Made by a program: the position numbers and the translations under genes
The notes under the pieces: generated by a model
Databases searched by the model: none
Told to the model about the DNA's origin: nothing
Seen by the model: the letters and a program-made list of their open reading frames with translations, nothing else
Shown here: piece after piece, positions 1 to 9,800 of the stretch
How positions within the stretch are numbered: position 1 is the first letter of the stretch
How the letters are laid out: every line of letters starts with the position of its first letter
Origin: Rostratula benghalensis
Lineage: Eukaryota; Chordata; Aves; Charadriiformes; Rostratulidae
Reading direction: 5' to 3'
Assembly (NCBI GenBank): GCA_013399305.1
Contig: VXAI01000069.1
Location: forward strand, 62,179 to 126,178
Length of the DNA stretch: 64,000 nt

Positions 1-674
1 AAAATATGCATCTCCTAATTTGCCTAGGAGAGGATAAATACCTTCTAACGCTGCCAGGCTTCTTCCTAATTTGCCTGAACTCAGCTCAGTGCCATCACTT
101 GAAGCTAAGGGCCAGAGCTCTGCTTACACAACCCAAAGTGCCTAATTTGAGTGCACGTTGTGACTGAAGGCCAGCCAGCCTCCACGCTGAAACCTGAACA
201 ACCCCACCTCTCCCTGCCCGAGCGCTGTGCGATAAACAACACACACCTCACAGGGGAGAGGGTGCCCCAGGAGGCAGCGAGGGGTGGTCCCATGGCCCTG
301 TGGCACTGCAGGGCCATCAAGGTGAGGAGCAGCACCTCCCAGAAACGTGGGTTTGGGTTACCCAGGAACTTTTGTACCAGTACAGCCCTAGAGCTGCCGA
401 CATGAGCTGGTAGAGAAGGCTGGCACAGAAAACACTTCTGAACTTAGATCTCATCTGCATGGAGCTGAGAAACCACAGGAGACTTTCTGTGAACATCATT
501 TCCAGTTTTTTCAGTGAGTGTCATTTTTCTTGTGGATCCTCCTATTCCACATTTATCACCATCTTTCCAAGCCGTAGCTGTGGTGTCGGTACCAACGTCC
601 TTTTAGCTGAGTTATTCATTTCCATGTAGAGAAAACAGTGGGCATTTTTAGGGCCAAAAATCAACTCCCAGGTA
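1..674. other. Downstream flank of VTI1A, nothing coding seen
   Basis: This is non-coding sequence beyond the last candidate poly(A) signal. It carries a 13-base direct repeat, TCCTAATTTGCCT, at 13-25 and 64-76 (51 bases apart). The first copy sits inside a 7-bp hairpin with arms 11-17 and 25-31. A frame of about 84 codons at 151-405 resembles nothing I know. By known vertebrate synteny, the space to TCF7L2 would lie to the left. Confidence 0.5.
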
Positions 675-680
675 TTTATT
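675..680 (-). terminator. Candidate distal poly(A) signal (AATAAA)
   Basis: This is the only canonical AATAAA I found on the minus strand between the VTI1A stop codon and the left edge. The sequence after it (towards 600-650) contains TGTTTTCTC but is not strongly GT-rich. A 3' UTR ending here would be about 1.45 kb. Confidence 0.33.
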
Positions 681-1186
681 CCAAAATCAGCTCTCAGGGA
701 CAGCACACCAAGTCGTCAGAGATCACAGGGATGCCAAAGGCCCTACAGTACTAAGGCACACACGAGAATTTGGTGCTAATTCCTACCTAATTTGGGGGAA
801 GTTTGAAAGCCACCAGTTTTTTCCTTCTTTGAACTTGAAAAGATTTTACAGCTTAAGTTCAAGGGCTTAAAATCCCTCTCAATTTGTAATATTTGTAAGG
901 GATTGCATGTAACGAATAGAAAAGTTATCATGAAAATTACTTTACCATATCACCAGAAATAGAACTTTGCTGGAGTTATAAAGCTTAATTAGAATCCAAA
1001 TGACCTGGACTTGTCTATAGGAGAGGCACAGCCAATGGAAAAAGAGAAACACAGCTCATTTACACACAGGTAGATGAAACTATGATATATTATATCAGCT
1101 AGAAGCATGTATAAATTAACATTTTTACAGTTTCTGTTTAAAAAGGGGAATACCACAGCAGAATTTAATACACTAAAAATATTTCC

Positions 1187-2113
1187 AACACGCAGTTTCA
1201 ACATAGTCAGGCCAATGTTAAAAGATCTAGATTTTTGTTTAATGCACTGTAATCAAGTATTTGTTACTGAACTATTACTCGGGGAGTTTTTTCAAGCAGC
1301 AATGAATAGATAAGTATCTTTATACATCTTCAGTATGGGCCTAGTGTGTGTATGCTTATCAGTACATATATCAACACTGGAAGATTTAAAACAGAGCCAA
1401 CAGATGGGCTGTGGTCACAATTAGATTTTGGGTAAGTGGTGCATTATCAGGATCTTGATGAAAGCGAATTGTTTTGAATAAGCCAAAAGCAAAGCCTAAT
1501 TAAAGAAAAAAAAAAGTTAAATAGAGTGTTGAATTCACATCAGATATTAAACATCATCCTAAGTTTGCTCTCCTTTTAAAACTAACTACTGTTCTTAACC
1601 AAGTTACATCTAATATGACAATTCATGATCGGGAGATAGTCACAGGAGAGGGGTTCACTTTCTACATCATTTGGTCTCTGCTTTACTTATCTTCTCTATC
1701 ACAGAAGGTCAGATACTGCTTGATATTCATACAGCCCACACAGCACAAGAAAAGTGCAAAGACCCTTCTTCCCTCACTAAACTCTGGCAACTTACAGACT
1801 ACTTGTCTGGGGTGGAATTCGACACACATTAAGTCTTTCCATACCGGAACAAGCCCTCACCCCAACAATTATTAAGATTCTGAAAACACTCAGATAAAGA
1901 CCAAAAAAAAAAAAAATTAAGAAAAAATAATCAACCCCACATGCCATCAACTATGCCATCAATAATACAAAATATTTTACACCACTTGCACCTGAGTTGA
2001 GTAGTGGAAAAGAGAGGGAGACTCTGTCAGTGCAAGAGAATGATTCATGTGACCACTTTGTCTTAATTACTCAGAACAAGCAGTTTGTTGCTGTTTAGTG
2101 AAGAACAAAGATA
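1187..2113 (-). other. VTI1A 3' UTR, proximal part (end uncertain)
   Basis: The stretch lies directly after the VTI1A stop codon on the minus strand and has no recognisable coding potential. It should be the start of the 3' UTR. It is AT-rich and contains an oligo(A) tract on the plus strand at 1903-1916, which is oligo(U) in the mRNA. I ended it near the ATTAAA-type signal at 1238-1243 and the GT-rich stretch just beyond. If the distal AATAAA at 675-680 is used, the UTR is about 550 bases longer. Confidence 0.55.
1238..1243 (-). terminator. Candidate proximal poly(A) signal (ATTAAA)
   Basis: The plus strand reads TTTAAT, so the minus strand has ATTAAA, the commonest variant poly(A) signal. 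A GT-rich stretch (TGCGTGTTGG on the minus strand) follows around 1187-1200, in the place expected for a downstream element. There is no transcript evidence, so use of the site is a guess. Confidence 0.33.
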
Positions 2114-2207
2114 TCAGCGTCCCCTGACAGAAAAATAAATAGCCATCATGGTGGTGAAGATGATGATGACTGCCAGAACAACGATCAAAATCCGGTTTTG
2201 GATGATC
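2114..2207 (-). CDS. VTI1A: VTI1A, last coding exon (C-terminal membrane anchor)
   Basis: Read on the minus strand from 2207, the exon opens with the third base of a split arginine codon, then encodes IIQNRILIVV and a hydrophobic run (LAVIIIFTTMMAIYF) and ends SVRGR before a TGA at 2114-2116. This closely matches the known VTI1A C-terminus, where RIIQNRIL is followed by a hydrophobic anchor and MAI.FSVR. VTI1A is a Qb-SNARE of the trans-Golgi network and endosomes. The anchor holds it in the membrane while the preceding coiled coil pairs with partners such as syntaxin 6, syntaxin 16 and VAMP4. Only about 31 of roughly 217 residues are in the window; the N-terminal Habc domain and most of the SNARE helix are on exons further right. 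The end GR instead of the mammalian RH looks like ordinary divergence. The paralogue VTI1B has a different tail, so VTI1A is a firm call. Confidence 0.94.
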
Positions 2208-2250
2208 CTGGAAAAAAGCAAAAGAGACAAAAAAACCTCCAGTGAATAAA
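2208..2250 (-). other. 3' splice site of the last VTI1A intron
   Basis: On the minus strand the exon is preceded by CAG at 2208-2210. Upstream of it is a pyrimidine tract with two long T-rich blocks (plus-strand A-runs at about 2211-2216 and 2229-2235). TTCAC around 2241-2248 could serve as a branch point about 35 bases upstream. The exon starts in phase 2, as expected if an arginine codon ending in G is split by the intron. This signal fixes the 5' boundary of the coding exon. Confidence 0.82.
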
Positions 2251-2263
2251 ACAAAATAGTAGA

Positions 2264-2307
2264 ATATATATAAAAATCATGAAAAGATTTTTTTATGATA
2301 TATATAG
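2264..2307. repeat. AT-rich imperfect inverted repeat near the acceptor
   Basis: The arms AAAAATC (2272-2278) and GATTTTT (2286-2292) are perfectly complementary, with flanking TA repeats that extend the pairing past a small bulge. It lies about 60-100 bases upstream of the VTI1A acceptor and could fold in the pre-mRNA, but such AT-rich structures are common by chance. Confidence 0.4.
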
Positions 2308-2309
2308 AT

Positions 2310-4390
2310 AAAACACAGATAAATATCCTGGAGAAAAGGCATATGCCCACAAATTTAGGATTTCCTATACCATTCTGCGTATCTTGATTTTTTTTTCACT
2401 TATTTCAATTTCCAGTACTTCCAAGCATTGGTTTATGTAGCTATTAAATCCAACTTCTGCATTCAGGAAAGAATGAGACTTTTCTTCATTATGCATACAC
2501 TTATATACATATTAGAATAACTGAAATACATCATGTTACAATTTATTAGCCTTCTAAGAACAAATGAAATAATTAGTCCTTGGTCAATGCGATCCAATCA
2601 GGGTGTTCTGTAACAGTAAATATCATCGCATTTTTTAAGCCATTCTGAAATCTTCACAGCTTTTTTTTTTTAATACGAGCAGAAACAATTTATTAATTTT
2701 CAAGGGATTTTACCATTACGGTACAGATTTTCAAGGAAACACATGTCAATGAGATACTTACTTGTACTAAAATACCAAGGGAAAAGTATAAAAGATAGTT
2801 TTGAAGAGAAGGATGATATAAAGAAGCAAGTGTCAAACTGTGAAGCTTATGTTGTAAAAGCATCTTCTGCCTCTGTAGCATACCTTTACTTATGGTAATA
2901 GGCAAATGTTACATTTTCCATGTAGTATTTAAAAAAAAAAAAAAGGAAATTAGTAATAATAAAAAGATGCCAGAAGTAGAAAGTCCTAATATTGTTCAAT
3001 CATTTGTTGGGAGAAACCCCTCTGTCTAAAAATCAGACACCACATTAATTTCAGGCAAAATCTGAAGCAATGTCAATTAAAATTAATAAATCAAACAGCA
3101 GTAGAATTTGAGGCATTTTATGTGGTGATTCTGGATTGTAAGAATTCAGCATTTGCTACTCGATTCTCACAGAGAAAGAAGGATATTTCCAGAGGCTCTT
3201 CATGAAATGGGAACTTTTGCAAAACGTATTTGTACATGAAGCATATCATCAGAATTGGAGAGGTATAGCAAAAAAACCCCAAACTAAACCAACAAAAGAG
3301 CCCTCAGCTACATATATTCTCATTTTATTTTTTCCTCATGCTTCTGCAAAACAAAACAAAAGAAAACAAACCAAACGAAACCAAACCAAAACAGAGCCTT
3401 CACCAACCAAACAATGGTAAGACGAGGTAAAATTGTTTTGTGAAACATCAAACCAAGTACAAGGCTCCAACTTGAAGACAGGGAATGTAATGTGTTAAAA
3501 TGAGCATATTTCACGCAGTGAAAGAGAGAAGAAACTCCAGAGAGCAGAGGGGAGTTTTCCTTGGTAAATGTTTCTCATTTGGACATGGGTGGATATACAT
3601 ATAAATTATATTGGAAAGTGCAAAGAAAAATGCAGTTTTAACCAACTCCAGCTCCCTCCTTGCTTACCCCCCACCTAAAGAAAAAGCAGTAAATGGATGG
3701 ATGAAAACTGTCACATCAGACAGACACCCTCCCCTGTGACACTCTAAAAGGACTAGCTCTCTATCCTCCTGACAGGTTACAAAATGATCACATTTGCTGA
3801 CACGTCTTCCGCAAAACTGCTTTAGTGTTTGTGTCCACTTTCCTAGCAGGAGATGAATGGGCTGCTTTGTCCTCATTTATCACTTAAAGCTGAACTAAGA
3901 TCTGTCTCGTTTATTTTTCCCTTCCTCACTAGAAAGGCTCAACCACAGCATTAATTCTTTCGCGATGACAGCTAATTCAAACTTAACAGGCAATATTTAC
4001 TCTGCCAAAAGGATGAGGAGGAGGGAGGGATGTTTCTCACTCCCTTTTATTTTGTTGTTGCTTTTTTTTTTTCTCCCTAAAAAGAAGTGTAGCAGGCTAA
4101 CAAAATAAAGCTAATTAAGGGCTTTTGGTTCTTGTTGGTTTGCACTTCAATTTAACACCTGAACTTACAAGCTTCTCTTTTGTGGCGGGGTGTGACATTC
4201 TCTGCCAAACACCTGATAACAAACGATTTGCCCAGGCAAATGCATGAAAACCAGAATATATATTTACTCACTCACCCTCATCAGTCCTGAAAAGACACTC
4301 AACAAAATTGAAACTCAGCAGTGAAATAGATTAAAAGCATGAAAACTCTTAAAACATTCAGCCTTAAGTAATACACAGTGCAGCTGGCTT
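2310..4390. other. Intron, no recognised element except A-rich tracts
   Basis: This is AT-rich intronic sequence with short A or T runs (for example 2661-2672 and 2931-2944). The frame at 3202-3420 is translated simple repeat (Lys/Thr/Gln-rich). The part around 3880-4250 carries several TTAATT and CTAATTAA cores and may be the edge of the regulatory-looking block that follows. Confidence 0.45.
3348..3391. repeat. A/C-rich simple repeat (AAAAC/AAACC)
   Basis: This is an imperfect run of AAAAC and AAACC units, for example ACAAAACAAAAG followed by ACCAAACGAAACC. It is low complexity with no coding meaning. Confidence 0.75.
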
Positions 4391-4600
4391 GACAACCATT
4401 TTATTTGTGGGATGTGGGCCCCAAGGCATCCATAATGCTAATTTACAAAGGATTAACTGTGAGTGAAACTCGCTTAATCTAACACATAGTTAGGCAAAGG
4501 CACACATAACATTCCGAGTGTTTAAATCAACTCCTCCTATCACTGGCCCACTGAAAAAGCATTTCATCATCTGTGACTTGAAATTAAAGGAAAATTGAAA
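4390..4600. other. Candidate conserved non-coding element A
   Basis: This is a non-repetitive stretch with closely spaced homeodomain-type cores: GCTAATTTAC near 4437, GGATTAAC near 4450 and CTTAATCTAAC near 4473. The even composition and lack of repeat decay resemble vertebrate developmental CNEs. The call rests on texture only; no alignment was possible. Confidence 0.25.
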
Positions 4601-4643
4601 AAAAAAAAACCAAAACAACAACAAAGAAACCCAACCCCCAAAC
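4598..4643. repeat. A-rich/CAA simple repeat
   Basis: An A10 run is followed by CCAAAACAACAACAAAG and a C-rich end (CCCAACCCCC). It is one of several plus-strand A-then-C tracts in the intron. Confidence 0.7.
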
Positions 4644-4779
4644 CATCAGATATTCCAAATGCTTTAGTTTTAATATTCTGGCAGTATAGACCCGATTGCA
4701 AGATTATTTAATCAGTGTCCACGTCTCTAAAATCCTTGTCAAGAGAACACTGAGCGAGGCATGCTGCCACCTGTATCTG

Positions 4780-5060
4780 CTAATTGAAGGTTCGCTTACG
4801 GTGTGAATCTAGGAAATACATATCAAAGTTCAATTTCCAGGAATCTGAATTAGCCTGCACAGTGCAGCAAAAGAATATCATATTAAAAGGAACAAATTAA
4901 TCATGAAATAGGATGGATGTTATCAACAGACTCCTACGCTGAAGCATTATATACTTTTAATATTCAAGCCCACAGTTAAAAGATTAATTTTATATCTTTA
5001 AAAAGAGAATAACATGGAGTTTTACTGTTTCACTTTCAAGTGAGCAAGTACAATTAAACT
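4780..5060. other. Candidate conserved non-coding element B
   Basis: This is an AT-rich, repeat-free stretch with TGCTAATTGAAG near 4779, ATATCAAAGTTCAATTT near 4821, ACAAATTAATCATG near 4892 and AGATTAATTTTA near 4981. ATCAAAG fits the TCF/LEF core. The density of homeodomain cores suggests regulatory DNA; this is inferred from motif content alone. Confidence 0.25.
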
Positions 5061-5580
5061 AACTGCAAACTGCCCAAAGGATAGGGCTGGGAGGAGAGCA
5101 GGAGAGCCCTTTGGAAGCAGGAGGACAGTCCTGAGGAGAACCGAGCAAACCATGTGTGAGGACAGACACAGACCACAAGTTCTGGGTGTCAGTGCATTTC
5201 AGATCTTGGAGTCAACAGGCAAGGGCCAACCTTCAGAGTAAAGAAAAAAAAAATCAAGAGGAAAGGGGGTTTTTGAGCGATCCAAGCCAGTCAAGCCAGC
5301 TCACAGTGGTAGAACAATGGTTGGCATTGGCAGGACCCATCTGTAGGGAAGCCTATAGTACTGTCACAGCCAGACACTGCCAGTGGGTATTGCTCTAGGC
5401 AAAGCATCAAGAAATTTAAGTGGGGGAGGGAGTGATAATACCAAAGGAGAAGAAAACGGGGCCTAGTATTTGCTACAACAAAACCCCAAAGGCTAGCACG
5501 CTCGCAAGAAGCAGATGATAGTCTTTTATCTCTATTACACCTTAAATTCAACAAAATCTGGTGAATGAGGCAGACCAGAA
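5060..5580. other. Intron spacer, nothing recognised
   Basis: This purine-rich segment (GGGAGGAGAGCAGGAGAGCC near 5089) lies between two candidate regulatory blocks. The frames at 5156-5398 and 5291-5584 overlap on opposite strands and resemble no known protein. Confidence 0.45.
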
Positions 5581-5950
5581 TCATCTTTGAAAATGCAAAG
5601 CATGTTTACAGGGTAAATAATTTAAGAAAGAATATATACTTGAAAGAAGACACCCATTGAAACATCCATGGCTAAAATGCCTGAAGGCAAAAACTTGTGC
5701 ATTTGCATGCTGCATTTTATTAAGTTAGCACACTGTAGCTTTAAAAGAATGCATGGCCAAATTAAGAGGAATGTGTGACTGAAACATCAAGGATTCCTCA
5801 AGTTTACATTATGAATCATAGTGCTGTTGATATGAGATGAATTAACCATTTAGTCGATGCAGCTTAGGCACTGAATTCACACCAAGTTCTGCTGGAACCC
5901 GGCACGCTGGAGCTCGTTAGCAGCCAATGTCTACTGTTCCTTTCATACTA
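5580..5950. other. Candidate conserved non-coding element C with POU octamer
   Basis: A perfect octamer ATTTGCAT lies at 5701-5708, flanked by TGC on both sides. Other cores are TAAATAATTTAAG near 5614, AAATTAAG near 5759 and GAATTAACCATTTAG near 5839. There are no simple repeats across about 350 bases. This is the most enhancer-like texture in the left third of the window, but conservation is untested. Confidence 0.3.
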
Positions 5951-6499
5951 AAACTCTACGAGCACAAGGGCTCATTCTACTTTGAGTTAGAAGAGACGAC
6001 AAATCTGAGCTTTTAAACCAAGTTCCATCTAGTTTATCATGGACAGCAGCCCAAAACATTTGGGTGCAAAACCACACAGAAACAGTAACTACAGCAGATG
6101 CGAGGGGAACGTTAACCAGCTCATGGGAAGAACACGTCGGACAAACAACACACAAAGTGCATCCCACTGCTGTTGAGTTGCCTTTTGCTCCTCCATTCTA
6201 AATCCCTGACCTTCTTTCCTGGCTTCTGGTTACAGTCCCTAACCTTCCACCACCGGTGCGCTGGAGCCAGGGAGAACTTTGTGAGCTGACGTATGACACC
6301 ATCCACTTCTGGGGATCACCTCTGATGCACAGGGCAACCACTGCTTCAGAAAACAAGTCCTACATCCTCTACCAAACACTTGTGTCCCTGGAAAATCAGT
6401 TCCCCCCACTCCTGCCATGGCAGAAATTTCCATTTTTCAAACGACGTGCTGCCTTTCCACATTTCAAACCCCAAAATGATTCGCTCCTCTCCGTAGCTT

Positions 6500-6527
6500 C
6501 ACACACACACACACACGTGCACACACA
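6500..6527. repeat. (CA)n microsatellite
   Basis: Eight CA units, a GTG interruption and about three more CA units. It is short and likely polymorphic. Confidence 0.9.
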
Positions 6528-6579
6528 ATGGGTCTAACTCTGTTTGTGAGATGTTTGGATCTGCTGCGTATAAACACAA

Positions 6580-6830
6580 AGCAGCTCCCGAATAAGCTTT
6601 TGCAAACCTTACATTAAGGATGCCAACCGTGTTTAAACCTTTTTACAAAACTGCATTCATTAGCAGGGGAGTGCACGACATCTATATGGGTTCAGCCTGA
6701 TGTCTTGCACATGTCTTAGTGCCTGATTGACCAGCATTGAATAATGATGCCTTGCCATTAAGCACTGATGGTACAATAACAATTGTCATGAAAATTAGCA
6801 ATCACGGTAACATGTTAACAAAATACAGGA
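6580..6830. other. Candidate conserved non-coding element D with SOX palindrome
   Basis: AACAATTGT (6778-6786) is a palindromic SOX-type site preceded by another ACAAT core, and GAATAATGATG and ATTAGCAATCA lie nearby. It is repeat-free. The regulatory role is inferred from motif clustering. Confidence 0.27.
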
Positions 6831-6839
6831 TATAAACGA

Positions 6840-9800
6840 ACCAGTGCAGACTCTGGGGTGCATAAAGAGTTTTGTGTCCTCAACTCGAAATAATGAAGAC
6901 CACAAATAAAATACTGCAAAGATTTCTTACAGAAGCTCAACGCTGACACTGATACAAATAATAAAAAAAAAACCCCAACAAATGGCTTGGGGGATCAGTT
7001 AGCACACATTCATTACAACACAGGGCTTTATTCTTAAAGAAAGCATCTCGAAGAACAGCGTCCTCAAGAACACAGACTGATTGATGACGGAGCACTGTCC
7101 AACAGTGTTTCACTGTAATACACGTATTTAAGATTTAACTAGGAGTGATTCCTATCAGTTTACTGGGCAGAAAGGCTCGCTCTCTGTACACAAGAGTACC
7201 TTTTAAACGGTCACTTTGAATACTTGGCTATTATGTTTTCGGGTGCCCTTTTATTTGTGGTCTGCAGTTTTTGCTAACACACAAGAAATAGGTGCATGCA
7301 AATCAGCGGTAAGTGATTCTTAAGTGCCCAATATTCATGTGCAAATCAGCAGATTCAAACAAACACAAAGTGTAGGTCCAGTCACATAAGCAAACACATA
7401 CCAGTTGAAACTGAATGTGAATTTCAAGTAATATAGCTACACTCAGATACCTTCTGGACAGACACCATTATTACTATACATAAGGACATCCTTGTTACGA
7501 TATATCAGGAGCTTTCAAATGGAAGCACTAGACACGGGGGAATAAAATGTTATGATTGGTAAGCAAAGCCTTAGATACTTAATGATAAATCTCTAAGTTC
7601 AGGGCATCTGGGGGCTGTTCAAGTAACTATTCATCTTTAGGTTTAAGAATGCTTTTCTTAAATAAAAGCAACTGAAAAGAACGAGAGAGGCTGTGGCAAA
7701 ACATAAAGACATGGCAACCTACTGAAATAAAAGAGTAAGAGAGCTCTGCCTAGCAAAATTGCAGCTGGGTGGAAGTATCTGACTTGTGATACTTTTCATC
7801 TTTAACAACTAAAATTAGAGAACAGAAATAACAGTGAAAAAAATACATGCACAAATTGCATACAACTTCTTCGTCTTCTTCTAGCTGACCTTGGAAAAAG
7901 CGAAGAATTTGGAAAATCCTCCAACATTTTTCCCTCTCCCGAAAAAAACCCTCACAAAATAAGTTGAATTTTGTTGTGTTCTCAAAGCCAGAAGACGTGA
8001 TTACAGTGTAATTGACGCTGCATATTTAAAGGTGGAAAGGCTTGGGAGGGGAGTGAAGAGGGGATGGGACCCCCCATGAGTCTTTTCAATCCAAAAAGGC
8101 CACGCTGCCTGAGCTCCACCTCCACCCTGGAGAGCAGCCATCCCTACACAGGCTCTTCTCCTAGTCAGAGGCACTGGTCGACCTAGGGAAAATCCATTAA
8201 AGTTTTCTGAGAACTGAGCAGATAAGGAAATTAAAGCATCAAAAATGGAGGAATGGATAATAAAATATGATGGCATTTTTTCCAGCTGATGAGCAGGGCC
8301 ATACAAGGTGCCTCAGATATTGTTAAAAGGATAAAGAAGTTGTGCAGCGCTATATCCTCTAGCTTTAAAGATCGGTCTTAAGGCTGTCTACTCATAATAA
8401 TGTGGATACCAATCTCTAGTTATAATATTACATGCAAACAAACCACATCAATGGGTTTCCACCTGGGCCCTGAATGAAAGAATGAGTCACGTAATAACAG
8501 GTGCAGGGAAGTAGTCACACCATCCAACTTTAAACATCGACATTAGATCTAGTTAATCTCTCTCAGCTCCCTGCCTATGTAAGTTAGAGTCCTGCTCTGA
8601 ACTGCCTTCTCCTTTTCCTGGCCATATATGCATCCCAGGAGAACTAGTCAGTTAAGTTAGCTGGCTAGGTCAGGTGTCTACAGATTAAGTAGGGATAAAA
8701 GTTCTTCAAAGCTCAAAGGTGCAGCCCAAGCAAGAGTGACAGTTGTCCCAAGACCAAATTCACTTGGAGAAAGCTTGCTAGCTCTGAAGGCAGTGTCATA
8801 CAAGAAAGCTGTTGTCATATCTGCGTCTGTAATCTCCCACTAATCAGAAATATTGCAGAGATGAAACTCACCAGTAAAGCAGATGAAGTTCATCAATAAT
8901 TAGCCAGTAAATACCTTGATTCATCATCTCCCTTTAATGGATCCCATAGTTACACATGAAATTCTAACCAGAATCAAATATACTTCTCCTTTGACAGTTT
9001 TTCTGGAGGAATGAAAGATAGGAGAGATGTGCCCCTCTCAAATTAATGCCTTCTGAAATGCAATGAGCTTCTTTGGCTGAAGGAACTGGTTTTTACCTTG
9101 CTGCATCATCTTCTGACAGTCTTAATATTAAGACTAAAATATAAAATTATTTTTATGATAGTTAAAATACCAAGATATCTAAATCATATGGAAATCTTGC
9201 AATAGCATTGTAGTACAACATTATTTGGTGGCCATCAGGATCGTGGTTATCCTAGCTTGTCTCTAGGAGCTGGCAGTCTCAGGAGGTACACACAACACAC
9301 ACGTGGTCACAAGAGTCTGAGGGCCCTGAGTGGACACAGCTCGGCTGAGTGCCTTAGGAAGGAGCGATAGCAAGACAAGTGTATGCAGATGTCAGCATGC
9401 CAACTGTGAGAGCAGAGAAGCCAGAAAGAGGATCTCATGGATGTGGAACCTAAGATAAAAAGGGAAGGGTGCTGTATCTAACAGGTGAGATTTTATTCAT
9501 TGCTTATTTTTTAAACACGTGGGAAGGTACTTCTGAGGGATGAGAAATACCCTTCTGCTGATGAGAGACCCTGACGGACAGAACTTCTCTGCACAGTTGC
9601 AATGCAACTTCAGCTTTCTCCTGTCTCCGTGTCCACTCCTTCCACTGAGGGAACAAATTAGATTACTACTCTCATTAGGAAGAACAGCGGGTGGCTTCTG
9701 GGGCCGCAGAAACTCACCAACCAAAACTGGAAGGGAATTAATTAATTTCATGCAAAGCAGAGGTAACACCAGATCTCCTTGGCAAGTCTAAAGGAAGATC

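Noticed and set aside
2208..2350. Minus-strand open frame continuing upstream of the VTI1A exon
   Set aside because: The open frame extends past 2207, but the added residues (FHDFYIYSTILFY and similar) are translated polypyrimidine tract and intron. The CAG acceptor and the family alignment end the exon at 2207.
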